In this document: one piece after another, positions 8,767 to 17,298 of the stretch | How the letters are laid out: each line of letters begins with the position of its first letter | Numbering within the stretch: the first letter of the stretch is position 1 | Source of the DNA: JAJTHC01 sp044348005 | GTDB lineage: Bacteria > Cyanobacteriota > Vampirovibrionia > Vampirovibrionales > JAJTHC01 | Assembly: GCA_044348005.1 (NCBI GenBank) | Contig: JBIKTR010000011.1 | Span: 1 to 53,828 of the forward strand | Length of the DNA stretch: 53,828 nucleotides | Direction: 5' to 3' | The notes under the pieces: generated by a model | Told to the model about the DNA's origin: nothing | The model's database searches: none | What the model saw: only the letters and a program-made list of their open reading frames with translations | Translations under genes and position numbers: made by a program

Positions 8767-8892
8767 ATGCTTGCATTTAGATCCACAAGGCGATTGGACT
8801 TACTTGAAAAAGTCTGTGCCAAAAAACACGGACGATTCGTTGAAGAGTTAGGCAGAACGGATATTAAATCGCGTCCTAATCACGGAAGATAA
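8767..8892 (+). CDS. Possible 41-aa leader peptide before flagellin
   Basis: An ATG opens 41 codons rich in Arg and Lys, and the TAA overlaps the AAGGAG ribosome site of the flagellin gene. The start lies inside the TAAATGC inverted repeat. The Shine-Dalgarno is poor. The placement would suit a translated leader, but there is no independent support. Confidence 0.2.
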   Translation: MLAFRSTRRLDLLEKVCAKKHGRFVEELGRTDIKSRPNHGR

Positions 8893-8905
8893 GGAGCATA
8901 CTATT

Positions 8906-9763
8906 ATGCCTATTAATGTTAATACCAACGTGCAATCTCTTAATGCACAACGTTTGTTAAGCAAAAACACCATGGGTCTAAATAAATCTTTAGAAGCATT
9001 GGCTTCTGGATTTAGAATCAACAAATCTTCGGATGACGCCGCAGGCTTGCAGATTTCTGAAGTATTAAGATCCCAAATTCGCGGAAGTGAAAAAGCCAAT
9101 GACAACGTTCAAGACGGGATCAATGTGCTGAACACGGCAGACGGTTCACTCAGTACGATTACAGACAACCTGCAACGGATGCGTGAACTTTCGGTACAAG
9201 GGGCGAATGACACGCTCAATATCGATCAACGTTCTGCCATTAACAAGGAACTTAAGCAACTGACGGCAGATATTTCACGTATTGCCAATTCCACTGAATT
9301 TAACGGCAAGAAGCTCTTTTCTTCTGTCACGAATTACAAGATTCAAGTGGGTGCGGAATCGGTTTCAGCCACCAATGTGTTGGATATTGGCGGCACCAAT
9401 TCTGCCTTGGGTACCTTACAAGCCACCAGTTTGGGCTTGCAAAACGCAGGTGCGGTTATGCAAGTCGGCGTAGGAACCAATGCTTCAGCGTTGAGGGCTA
9501 TTTCAAAAATTGACACGGCCCTTCAAACCGTGGGTAACCGAAGAGCATCGATTGGTGCAATGACCAACCGTTTAAGTTCTGCTGCTCAAAACTTGTCAAT
9601 TTCGATCGAGAACTTCAGTGCCAGTGAATCTCGCATCCGCAATGTGGATGTGGCCAAAGAATCCGCTGAAATGACGAAGAATCAGATTCTTCAACAAGCC
9701 GCAGCAACGATTCTGGGTCAGGCCAATCAGGCTCCCCAACTTGCTCTCAAGCTTCTTGGGTAA
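8906..9763 (+). CDS. Flagellin, first copy
   Basis: The 285-residue filament subunit has the conserved N-terminal D0/D1 region (NTNVQSLNAQRLL, SSGFRINKSSDDAAGLQIS-type block, NVQDGINVLNTADGSLS) and the C-terminal D1/D0 region (SRIRNVDVAKESAEMTKNQI, ending in LALKLLG). The central variable domain is almost absent, so this is a minimal flagellin. It has no cleaved signal, as expected for export by the flagellar type III apparatus. The AAGGAG site before the ATG is strong. It is followed by a hairpin at 9785-9816 and then a second, nearly identical copy, so the two are a tandem duplication. No other flagellar genes are in the window. Confidence 0.97.
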   Translation: MPINVNTNVQSLNAQRLLSKNTMGLNKSLEALASGFRINKSSDDAAGLQISEVLRSQIRGSEKANDNVQDGINVLNTADGSLSTITDNLQRMRELSVQGANDTLNIDQRSAINKELKQLTADISRIANSTEFNGKKLFSSVTNYKIQVGAESVSATNVLDIGGTNSALGTLQATSLGLQNAGAVMQVGVGTNASALRAISKIDTALQTVGNRRASIGAMTNRLSSAAQNLSISIENFSASESRIRNVDVAKESAEMTKNQILQQAAATILGQANQAPQLALKLLG

Positions 9764-9784
9764 GCCTAGAAAAAATGTACAGAC

Positions 9785-9816
9785 GAAGGGTTTAGCTCAT
9801 CCTTACTAAACCCTTC
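9785..9816 (+). terminator. Hairpin behind the first flagellin gene
   Basis: GAAGGGTTTAG pairs perfectly with CTAAACCCTTC around a 10-base loop, an 11-bp stem. It is not followed by a clean T-run, so it may protect the 3' end or only attenuate transcription. Confidence 0.55.
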
Positions 9817-9855
9817 ATGTCTTTGAAGCTTTATGTAGCACCGTAAACATTTAAG

Positions 9856-9865
9856 AAGGAGGTGA
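9856..9865 (+). promoter_or_regulatory. Orphan perfect Shine-Dalgarno sequence
   Basis: AAGGAGGTGA is a full 10-base complement to the usual 16S rRNA 3' end, yet no start codon follows at working distance. The next ATG is 73 bases on and has its own AAAGGA. It could act as a ribosome standby site, or be the remnant of a lost small gene. Confidence 0.45.
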
Positions 9866-9937
9866 ACATCATTTTATACGGTTGAAACTCTCTCAACTCT
9901 ACTTTTTTAAGTAACAAACATTAAAGGATTCATTACT

Positions 9938-10795
9938 ATGGGTATTCAAATTAATACCAATGTGCAATCTCTCAATGCACAACGTTTATTGGGCCAAAAC
10001 ACCAATAACTTGGGCAGATCACTTGAGAAATTGTCTTCTGGATTCAGAATCAACAAATCTTCGGATGATGCCGCAGGTTTACAGATTTCTGAAAGCCTTA
10101 GATCCCAAATTAGAGGTAGTCAAAAAGCCAATGATAACGTTCAAGACGGGATCAATGTGCTTAACACGGCAGACGGTTCACTCAGTACGATTACAGACAA
10201 CCTGCAACGGATGCGTGAACTTTCGGTACAAGGGGCGAATGACACGCTCAATACCGATCAACGTTCTGCCATTAACAAGGAACTCAAGCAACTGACGGCA
10301 GATATTTCACGTATTGCCAATTCCACTGAATTCAACGGAAAGAAACTCTTTTCTTCTGTCACGAATTTCAAGATTCAAGTGGGTGCGGAATCGGCTTCAG
10401 CCACCAATGTGTTGGATATTGGCGGCACCAATTCTGCCTTGGGTACCTTACAAGCCACCAGTTTGGGCTTGCAAAACGCAGGTGCGGCTATGCAAGTTGG
10501 CGTAGGAACCAATGCTTCAGCGTTGAAGGCGATTTCAAAGATTGACACGGCCCTTCAAACCGTGGGTAACCGAAGAGCATCGATTGGTGCAATGACCAAT
10601 CGCCTAACTTCTGCTAGCACGAACTTAGCGATTTCGATCGAGAACTTCAGTGCCAGTGAATCTCGCATCCGCAATGTGGATGTGGCCAAAGAATCCGCTG
10701 AAATGACGAAGAATCAGATTCTTCAACAAGCCGCAGCAACGGTTCTGGGTCAGGCCAATCAGGCTCCGAACTTGGCGATACAGTTATTGAGATAA
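9938..10795 (+). CDS. Flagellin, second copy
   Basis: The product is 285 residues, the same length as the first copy. Long stretches of DNA are identical between the two genes, especially codons for GANDTLN, the GGTNSALGTLQATSLGLQNAG region and the C-terminal SRIRNVDVAKESAEMTKN block. Differences concentrate in the first 70 residues, around residues 225-235 and in the last ten residues (NLAIQLLR). This pattern suggests gene conversion across the core. The AAAGGA ribosome site is 10 bases from the ATG, and a strong terminator follows. Two flagellins of one size could form segmented filaments or give dosage; the sequence does not decide. Confidence 0.97.
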   Translation: MGIQINTNVQSLNAQRLLGQNTNNLGRSLEKLSSGFRINKSSDDAAGLQISESLRSQIRGSQKANDNVQDGINVLNTADGSLSTITDNLQRMRELSVQGANDTLNTDQRSAINKELKQLTADISRIANSTEFNGKKLFSSVTNFKIQVGAESASATNVLDIGGTNSALGTLQATSLGLQNAGAAMQVGVGTNASALKAISKIDTALQTVGNRRASIGAMTNRLTSASTNLAISIENFSASESRIRNVDVAKESAEMTKNQILQQAAATVLGQANQAPNLAIQLLR

Positions 10796-10810
10796 CACCT
10801 TGTTCATCTA

Positions 10811-10845
10811 AAAACCCCTCTTCTCACAAGGAAGAGGGGTTTTTT
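10811..10845 (+). terminator. Rho-independent terminator of the flagellin locus
   Basis: AAAACCCCTCTTC pairs with GAAGAGGGGTTTTT around a short loop and ends in a T-run, directly behind the second flagellin stop codon. Confidence 0.92.
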
Positions 10846-10897
10846 GTATGACGTATTATAGGGTTCGATAGATCTGAAAGGTTCAAGCCAAGACGTG

Positions 10898-12886
10898 TTA
10901 AAACGTATAACCCACACTGGCAGGAACGGTTCGATACCCTCGTGGCGTCAATGAAGTCAACGGCATAAGTCCCGCTTTAGACGCCTGATGCTTTGCATTG
11001 GCTATGCGTTCGTTGAACAGGACTTGAAAGTTCCCTTCCACATCTCTTTGCTGGGCTTCTTGCCACAATAAAACGGCACGCCCCCATTGGCCTTCACGCT
11101 CAGCAACATCTGCCAAAACGTGCCACGGCAAAACATGGCAAGGGTTTAGCTGAAGCGCGGTATTGGCTTCGGCTTTGAGTGGGTTGAGCGTTTGCGGAAG
11201 GACGTTTTGCTTGAGTTTTTGGATTGCTTTAAGTCTTTGGGGCAAGTCTTTTTCTAACTGATGCAAACGACTTTCAATACGGGTATTGACCTGTTCGAGT
11301 TCCACCAGGCGATCTCGACTTTCGTTTGAAGGACGGGCGGAATACGCCCATTGAAAGGCCTTTAACGCCCCAGGGACAAATTGCATCAGTCGCCATTGAT
11401 GCCCTAAATCGCTGGCTTCTTCAGCGGTTCTAGGCGGTTCCATTCGCTTGAGTTCCATTAAAGCGGTACGCATATCTCCAGACAAAAAGGCCGATTCCGC
11501 TCGAATCACAGCCGTGGCACCCAAGTGTGTAAGCTGGCTTAACTGTTGAAGATCTTCAGACTTTAAAACGCCGTTTTGGGCCACCAGTTTTAAACGTAAG
11601 GCTTCTAAAAGTCGTTGTTCGGGCACGGGCTGAAGGCTTAAGTCATCTGGCCCTTCACCCAAACGTTTTTTTAGGGAAGCACGTGCGGACTGCTGTAGAA
11701 AGCGTTGCACGGAAGCCAATTCTTCTTTGTCGATGTTTTGGCCGAGTAAGAGCTGACGGTAATAGAGAATACTTAACCAGCTAGACAATTCAGGATCCTG
11801 CGGGCAAAGCCGTAAAACAGAGTGTAAAGGGTACTTGGCCGCTTCTAAAGATTCTTTGATGATTAAGGCTTTGGCTTCTTCCTTATAGTCGGCGACTAAA
11901 TGAGGGTTTAAGCGGAAGGCTTCTTTAAAGGCGGGTACCGCTTTTTCCACACCCGAAACTTGTTCAAGAAGATGGGCTTTTTTTAAGCTGAGTTCAGGGG
12001 ATAGGGGAAAGTACGGGGAAAGGGCTTGATAGCTTTTTAACGCCTGTTGTGGATCCGCCAACTTTTCATACTGTTGGGCTTTTAAACGCAAGCGTTCAGG
12101 CGATTCAGCGACATCAAACAAAGTGGCTTCATTGGCATAATGAATAGCATCTTCAGGGCGTTCTAATTTGGCCAGCATGTGAGCCATGGCATCTAGCACA
12201 GCGGGATTTTGACTGCCTAAGTCATAGGCCATTAAAAGGGCTTGTTTGGCTTGGGGTCTTAAGTCCATGGCTTGGTATAGAGAGGAAGCCAGTATTAAAG
12301 CCCCCTGATGATGGGGGTGCCGAACGAGCGTTTGCGTGACGTACGTTTTGGCGTGGGGGGACTGTTTGTCTTTAAACAAGCAGAGTTCCGCGTAGTATAA
12401 GGGAATCAGGGCATCGGTCGGGCGTAGGGCGAGCGCCTGTGTTAAAAGACGCTCTGCTTGGATCAAGGCATCGGCGGGGGGGGATGGCTTTAGATGGGGT
12501 TGGCTTGCCCATTTAAAATAAAGGTACCCTAATTCTGCCAATACGGTGGGTTCTCTGGGGGCAATCGCTTTAGCCCGATTCAATAAGATTTTGGCTTTAG
12601 GGTAGTCCCATTTTTTTTGGTACAGATACGCCAAAGTCACGCACGCTTGCCAGTTCTCAGGCTCTTGTTCAATCATGGCGAACAGCAGACTTTCAGCCCT
12701 TTGGGCATCGCCTGATTTAAGAAACTCATTTAAGCGCGCTTCGGCGGTAGGCAATTGCGAAAGGGGCAAGTCTTCCACGCTTTGCAAATTCATGGCAAAG
12801 CTAGGCAAAGAAGGCAGGTTTATATAAAGAACACTTAAATAGAGAACACATAATACGCCCAAAGGGCGAAAATCATCCAAACGCAC
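10898..12886 (-). CDS. Large TPR-repeat protein, probably exported or membrane-anchored
   Basis: The 662-residue protein opens with a hydrophobic stretch at residues 9-30 (LGVLCVLYLSVLYINLPSLP) that could be a signal peptide or anchor. Most of the rest is tetratricopeptide repeats, for example AESLLFAMIEQEPENWQACV, ALTQALALRPTDALIPLYYA-like units and KSYQALSPYFPLSPELSLKKA, with a coiled-coil-like stretch near 525-560. The frame starts at GTG with no clear ribosome site, so the true start is uncertain. An ATG before NLQSVED would remove the signal. The GC-rich tract coding PSPPADAL contains a C8 run. TPR proteins of this kind often sit in envelope or pilus assembly, but I see no specific role here. 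Confidence 0.8.
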   Translation of the reverse strand: MRLDDFRPLGVLCVLYLSVLYINLPSLPSFAMNLQSVEDLPLSQLPTAEARLNEFLKSGDAQRAESLLFAMIEQEPENWQACVTLAYLYQKKWDYPKAKILLNRAKAIAPREPTVLAELGYLYFKWASQPHLKPSPPADALIQAERLLTQALALRPTDALIPLYYAELCLFKDKQSPHAKTYVTQTLVRHPHHQGALILASSLYQAMDLRPQAKQALLMAYDLGSQNPAVLDAMAHMLAKLERPEDAIHYANEATLFDVAESPERLRLKAQQYEKLADPQQALKSYQALSPYFPLSPELSLKKAHLLEQVSGVEKAVPAFKEAFRLNPHLVADYKEEAKALIIKESLEAAKYPLHSVLRLCPQDPELSSWLSILYYRQLLLGQNIDKEELASVQRFLQQSARASLKKRLGEGPDDLSLQPVPEQRLLEALRLKLVAQNGVLKSEDLQQLSQLTHLGATAVIRAESAFLSGDMRTALMELKRMEPPRTAEEASDLGHQWRLMQFVPGALKAFQWAYSARPSNESRDRLVELEQVNTRIESRLHQLEKDLPQRLKAIQKLKQNVLPQTLNPLKAEANTALQLNPCHVLPWHVLADVAEREGQWGRAVLLWQEAQQRDVEGNFQVLFNERIANAKHQASKAGLMPLTSLTPRGYRTVPASVGYTF

Positions 12887-12994
12887 GATAGAGTCAGGAC
12901 CTCTTATTTAAAGGGGATGCTCTTTATTTTGGCAGAATCAAGCGACAAAAAGCCTAAAAAACAAAAATCTCCGTTATTTGAATCGCTTTAGTGT

Positions 12995-13023
12995 TTGACC
13001 ATTTTTGATATTTAGCGTTTAAT
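12995..13023 (+). promoter_or_regulatory. Sigma-70 type promoter of the nuo operon
   Basis: The -35 TTGACC (12995-13000) and -10 TTTAAT (13018-13023) are separated by exactly 17 bases. The predicted transcript begins about 30 bases before the nuoA ATG at 13061. Confidence 0.75.
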
Positions 13024-13060
13024 AGTGAATATAAATGTTGTGACAAAGAGAATACGACCC

Positions 13061-13420
13061 ATGCACTTAACTGGATATCCCGTATTTTTCGTTCTTCTGC
13101 TTTTTTGCGGTTTGTTTCCCTTTTTGCTTTTTGCTATTTCGCAATTGGTGCAAATTAAACAAGCCACCGCGCACAAGTATGAAACCTATGAATCTGGCAT
13201 GAAGCCCTATGGTGAAGCACGGATTCGCTTTGATGTGAAATTTTATCTCTATGCCTTGCTCTTTATTTTGTTTGACATTGAAACCATTTTCTTGTTTCCT
13301 TGGGCGGTGGCGTATGAAAAAGTCGGGATCTTTGCCTTAGTAGAAATGTTAATTTTTGTAGGCATTTTGGCACTGGGTATTGTGTATGCGTGGCGAAAAG
13401 GAGCCTTGAGATGGCAGTAA
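13061..13420 (+). CDS. nuoA: NADH-quinone oxidoreductase subunit A
   Basis: This small membrane subunit of complex I has 119 residues and three transmembrane helices. It carries the family signatures YESGMKPYGEARIRFDVKFY and LLFILFDIETIFLFPWA, whose acidic residues belong to the proton/quinone coupling loop. The frame is open from 13025, but the ATG at 13061 matches the usual N-terminus. It is the first gene of an eleven-gene operon and overlaps nuoB by ten bases, which indicates translational coupling. Confidence 0.96.
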   Translation: MHLTGYPVFFVLLLFCGLFPFLLFAISQLVQIKQATAHKYETYESGMKPYGEARIRFDVKFYLYALLFILFDIETIFLFPWAVAYEKVGIFALVEMLIFVGILALGIVYAWRKGALRWQ

Positions 13421-14115
13421 ACGTCGTTTCCAATGCGTGGCAAGACATGCTTGAAAGTAGTGGGATTATCGTCACGACAGTCGATGCCGTTTACAATTGG
13501 GCCAGAAGCAACTCGGTTTGGCCGATGACTTTTGCCACTTCTTGTTGTGGAATTGAGATGATGTCGGCTTCTGCGCCGAAATTTGACATTGCTCGCTTTG
13601 GTTCTGAAGCCTTTCGCGCCACCCCGCGACAATCTGATTTGATGATTACAGCCGGCACGATTACGTATAAAATGGCCCCTGCGTTGTTGCGTTTGTATGA
13701 ACAAATGGCGGAACCGAAGTACGTGATTGCCATGGGTGCTTGTACAGTTACGGGTGGAATGTATGAAAATGATTCTTATTCTGTGGTGCGTGGGGTCGAT
13801 CGTGTGATTCCTGTAGACGTCTATGTGCCAGGATGCCCCCCTCGTCCAGAAGCCTTGCTGGATGCTTTAATTCAATTGCAAAAGAAAATGCGTCAAGAAA
13901 CTTTAGCCGAACGTCGTCAGCGGACTGCCCAGCACATAGCAAGGGTTCGTTTGGATGCGGATGATTGTTTGGTGCCGTTAGAAGGAGCCACTGAAGAAGA
14001 TTTCTTACACTGGGGCATTCAAAAAGACGGATACAACGTCGAAGCAATGCTCGATCGTGGCGAATTGGGATTAGTAAGAGGCAATATAAAGTACCGTCAT
14101 GAACGAAGAAAATAA
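13411..14115 (+). CDS. nuoB: NADH-quinone oxidoreductase subunit B
   Basis: The 234-residue peripheral-arm subunit holds the terminal [4Fe-4S] cluster N2. All four ligands are visible: adjacent Cys45-Cys46 in TSCCGIEM, Cys111 in MGACTVTGG and Cys142 in VPGCPPRPE. The start is the ATG at 13411, seven bases after AAGGAG and inside the nuoA end. The C-terminus is longer than usual by about 60 residues and acidic. It overlaps nuoC by 17 bases. Confidence 0.97.
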   Translation: MAVNVVSNAWQDMLESSGIIVTTVDAVYNWARSNSVWPMTFATSCCGIEMMSASAPKFDIARFGSEAFRATPRQSDLMITAGTITYKMAPALLRLYEQMAEPKYVIAMGACTVTGGMYENDSYSVVRGVDRVIPVDVYVPGCPPRPEALLDALIQLQKKMRQETLAERRQRTAQHIARVRLDADDCLVPLEGATEEDFLHWGIQKDGYNVEAMLDRGELGLVRGNIKYRHERRK

Positions 14116-14632
14116 ACAGCCTGAACAGGCGCCTAAAACCGAAGTGCTTGACGCAACACCCCCTATTCCTGCGGGATTTTTTGGTGCCTTGCTAGAATCT
14201 AAAGGCATTGCGGTTGAACATCTGGGTAACGATGCCAAGGGTACCGAAATGATTCGCCTAAGCGCTGAAGTCCTTCTTAAGGCGGGCGAGTTGCTTAAGA
14301 GCGATGTTGGTTCAACGCTCGATATGCTCCTGTTGGTCACGGGCATTGACTGGAAGACGCATCGTGAAAGCGTGTATCACCTCTATTCAACGGTGCATTT
14401 TCATTCGCTTATTATTAAAATCGTCGCGGATGCTCAGGATCAATCTCCTAGCCTGTATCCTGTTTGGCCCGCAGTTGATTGGCATGAACGTGAAGCCTAT
14501 GATTTATTAGGGATTCACTATCAGGGGCATCCCGATTTGCGCCGTATTTTAATGCCCACGTATTGGTTGGGCCACCCCTTGCGTAAAGATTACAAGGAAG
14601 AAGACCCTCGATTGGTTTGGAACCGTCGGTAG
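14099..14632 (+). CDS. nuoC: NADH-quinone oxidoreductase subunit C
   Basis: The 177-residue hydrophilic subunit shows the conserved PSLYPVWPAVDWHEREAYDL and GHPDLRRILMP segments of the 30-kDa family and ends near RLVWNRR. It bridges NuoD and NuoB near the quinone site. It is not fused to NuoD, unlike in enterobacteria. The first 30 residues are a Glu/Pro/Ala-rich extension. It overlaps nuoB. Confidence 0.95.
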   Translation: MNEENKQPEQAPKTEVLDATPPIPAGFFGALLESKGIAVEHLGNDAKGTEMIRLSAEVLLKAGELLKSDVGSTLDMLLLVTGIDWKTHRESVYHLYSTVHFHSLIIKIVADAQDQSPSLYPVWPAVDWHEREAYDLLGIHYQGHPDLRRILMPTYWLGHPLRKDYKEEDPRLVWNRR

Positions 14633-14677
14633 TCGTGTTATTCATGAATCGTTTTAGAAAACACTTGGAAAATACTT

Positions 14678-15949
14678 ATGATGTCTGTTAAAGAATTGAA
14701 TCCTGAATTGCAAAGCAACTTGCCTGGTGTTTCGGTTGAAGCAGGTTTTGACACCAACGATTTAGTGGTCAATATCGGGCCGCAACACCCTTCAACCCAT
14801 GGCGTGTTGCGTTTGGTGACCACGCTCAATGGCGAAGTCATTAAAAACATGGAACCTGTGATTGGTTACCTGCACCGTTCTAAAGAAAAAATGGGTGAAA
14901 CGCGTTCTTTGTTTCAATATCAACCGACGATTGATCGCGTTGAATACCTCTCTTCTTTTTACGATCATTTGGTTTTTGTTAATTGTGTTGAGCAAATTGC
15001 CGATATTCCCGTTCCTAAGCGGGTGGAATACATTCGTGTGATTTGCATGGAATTAAACCGTATTACGTCTCACTTGCTGTGGTTTGGGACGTTTTTGTTA
15101 GATTTGGGCGCCTCTACCCCCTTCTTCTGGTGTTTTAGAGATCGTGAAGAAGTGTTTACGATTTTTGAAAACCTTACAGGCGCCAGAATGATGTACAACT
15201 ACTTCCGCTTTGGAGGCGTCAACAATGACTTGCCCGCGGGGTGGCTAGAAGAAGTACGCACCTTTTGCGAACACTTTCCTGAACGTTTAGACGAGTACGA
15301 AGCTGTTGCCACGAAAAATCCCATTGTGATGGATCGCACGAAGGGTCACGGGATTATGAGCAAAGCGTTTTGCTTGAAATATGGCGTAACAGGCCCTGCC
15401 TTGCGTGCCACAGGTGAAGCCTTGGACATGCGTAAAACAAACCCTTATTCCATTTATAGTGAACTGGATTTTGATGTGCCTACTCGTACGGAATGCGACA
15501 CCTATGCACGTTACTTGGTACGTGTTCAAGAAATGCGTGAATCCATTAAAATCATTAAGCAATGTATTGAAAAAATCCCTGGTGGAGACGGCGGTGCTTT
15601 AGCGATCTTGAAAAAAGAGGTTGAAGCCAAGACCAAAGAAGCCAAGAAAAATCCGGATATTGTCGTCCCGCATTGGGACAAGGACTGGGATACCATGGGC
15701 AAGAAAATTAACTTGTTGACGTATAAGCCCCCTGCAGGGGAAGCGTCCAACTTTGTGGAATCGCCTCGTGGGGTGTTGGGTTGTTATATGATTACGGATG
15801 GTACGCCCAAGGCGTATCGAATCAAGTGGCGTGGGGCGTCTTTTAGTAACTTGTCTGCCTTGCCTGAATTGATGAAGGGTCATATGTATTCGGATTTAAT
15901 GGCTATTTTTGGTAGCCTTGACGTTATTATGCCAGAAGTAGACAGATAA
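14678..15949 (+). CDS. nuoD: NADH-quinone oxidoreductase subunit D
   Basis: The 423-residue 49-kDa subunit forms the quinone cavity with NuoB. Signatures include NIGPQHPSTHGVLRLV, the GYLHRSKEKMGE loop, CMELNRITSHLLWFG and the C-terminal IFGSLDVIMPEVDR. It carries a charged insert of about 40 residues (around EVEAKTKEAKKNPDI, near residues 310-345) before the PRG region, a length variation seen in some families. Two ATG codons are in tandem. The ribosome site is weak, so coupling to nuoC is likely. Confidence 0.97.
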   Translation: MMSVKELNPELQSNLPGVSVEAGFDTNDLVVNIGPQHPSTHGVLRLVTTLNGEVIKNMEPVIGYLHRSKEKMGETRSLFQYQPTIDRVEYLSSFYDHLVFVNCVEQIADIPVPKRVEYIRVICMELNRITSHLLWFGTFLLDLGASTPFFWCFRDREEVFTIFENLTGARMMYNYFRFGGVNNDLPAGWLEEVRTFCEHFPERLDEYEAVATKNPIVMDRTKGHGIMSKAFCLKYGVTGPALRATGEALDMRKTNPYSIYSELDFDVPTRTECDTYARYLVRVQEMRESIKIIKQCIEKIPGGDGGALAILKKEVEAKTKEAKKNPDIVVPHWDKDWDTMGKKINLLTYKPPAGEASNFVESPRGVLGCYMITDGTPKAYRIKWRGASFSNLSALPELMKGHMYSDLMAIFGSLDVIMPEVDR

Positions 15950-15982
15950 GCCTTGTTTACTTAAAGAAAGAGATGCCATCCC

Positions 15983-17278
15983 ATGAATGCGACTGCAAGC
16001 TTTGAAATCCCTACCCTCGCTCAACTCCTTGATCCTGGTTTTCATTTGATGAAGGCCATTGAGTTGTGGCACCAGTTGCCGGATATTGTGCCTATTTTCT
16101 TAACAGGCGTGGTGTTGTTTGGTATGGTCGCGGTGATGGGTCAAGCGGCTGCGGTGGTCATGGTGTTGATGGAACGTAAGGTGCTTTCATGGTTTACTCA
16201 GCGCAAAGGCCCTAACCGTGTTGGGCCAGGGGGAATGTTTCAAACCATCGCAGATGGCGTGAAACTATTGACCAAAGAAGATATTATGACCCCTGCAATG
16301 GACAAATTCTTATTTACTTTAGCCCCTGCGATCTTCTTATTTCCTGTTTTTGCATTGTATGCCTTGGTGCCTTTTAGCGAACGTTTGATTGGCGTTAGTT
16401 TGCCCTTGGGTTTATTGGTGTTGTTTGCCCTTTCTTCAATTTCGGTGATTGGTCTAGTGATTGCGGGGTGGGCTTCTAATAATAAATACTCGTTACTTGG
16501 GGGCATGCGCAGTGCTGCTCAAGCCATTAGTTATGAAGTCCCCTTGATTTTGTCTGTGCTTGGGGTCGTTTTATTTACAGGAAGCGCCAATTTAAAAACT
16601 ATTATTGAAGCTCAAAGTGGCGGGATCCTTCACTGGTATGGCATTTTACTGACGCCACTAAGCTTCTTGCTCTTTTATATTGCTTCGATTGCTGAAGTCA
16701 ACCGTGTGCCATTTGATTTGCCAGAAGCGGAAAGCGAACTGGTGAGTGGCTACAACACCGAATATTCGGGGATGAAGTTTGCCACCTTTTTCTTGGCGGA
16801 ATATGCGGGTTTGTTCGTACTTTCCGCGTTGACGGTGGCCTTGTTCTTTGGGGGATACACCTCCCCCTTTGGCGGCACGTTCATGCAAAATTACGGCGTG
16901 GCGGACGCCATTACTCAAGCGGTACAACTCCCTTTGCTTAAGCCTTTGCTCATCAATGTCGAACAAATCTTCTGGATGCTGAGTAAAACCTATCTCTTCA
17001 TCTATATTGCCATGTTGTTGAGAGGCACGCTTCCTCGCCTGAAGCCCGATCAACTGATGGGGTTTTGCTGGAAGTTCTTGATTCCACTTTCTTTAATCAA
17101 TCTTTTTATGCTCGGTTTTGCCAAGCAGTTTAGCCTTAGTTTAGCCACCGAAGGCTTTGCAGGGAGCTGGATTTATTTGGCACTGGCTGGACTGGTTGGT
17201 GTCGGCGGTGTGGGTGGCTTCTGTCACTTCATCGATCGTCAATTTAAAGCCCAAGTGGCTGCTCGTTATCACGCTTAG
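15983..17278 (+). CDS. nuoH: NADH-quinone oxidoreductase subunit H
   Basis: The 431-residue membrane subunit anchors the peripheral arm and completes the quinone channel. It has eight or more transmembrane helices. It carries MERKVLSWFTQRKGPNRVGP, the EVNRVPFDLPEAESELVSGY motif with its key acidic residues, and NTEYSGMKFATFF. The N-terminus is longer than in E. coli by about 30 residues. It is tightly spaced within the operon. Confidence 0.97.
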   Translation: MNATASFEIPTLAQLLDPGFHLMKAIELWHQLPDIVPIFLTGVVLFGMVAVMGQAAAVVMVLMERKVLSWFTQRKGPNRVGPGGMFQTIADGVKLLTKEDIMTPAMDKFLFTLAPAIFLFPVFALYALVPFSERLIGVSLPLGLLVLFALSSISVIGLVIAGWASNNKYSLLGGMRSAAQAISYEVPLILSVLGVVLFTGSANLKTIIEAQSGGILHWYGILLTPLSFLLFYIASIAEVNRVPFDLPEAESELVSGYNTEYSGMKFATFFLAEYAGLFVLSALTVALFFGGYTSPFGGTFMQNYGVADAITQAVQLPLLKPLLINVEQIFWMLSKTYLFIYIAMLLRGTLPRLKPDQLMGFCWKFLIPLSLINLFMLGFAKQFSLSLATEGFAGSWIYLALAGLVGVGGVGGFCHFIDRQFKAQVAARYHA

Positions 17279-17298
17279 TTAAAGGATTTTGTCTTGCT

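Larger units (their letters stand above)
8454..8905. other. Intergenic region between divergent genes, flagellin leader
   Basis: This 452-base gap lies between the divergent glycosyltransferase and the first flagellin gene. It holds two weak small reading frames (8516-8740 and 8767-8892), a perfect inverted repeat TAAATGC-TT-GCATTTA at 8764-8779, and the AAGGAG flagellin ribosome site at 8891-8896. I could not find a convincing sigma-28 promoter. Confidence 0.6.

Noticed and set aside
8454..8905. Sigma-28 flagellar promoter before flagellin
   Set aside because: No stretch resembles both the TAAA and GCCGATAA boxes at the right spacing.
13249..13704. Long antisense frames within the nuo operon
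   Set aside because: They are mirror images of conserved nuo coding sequence, with no ribosome site or family match.
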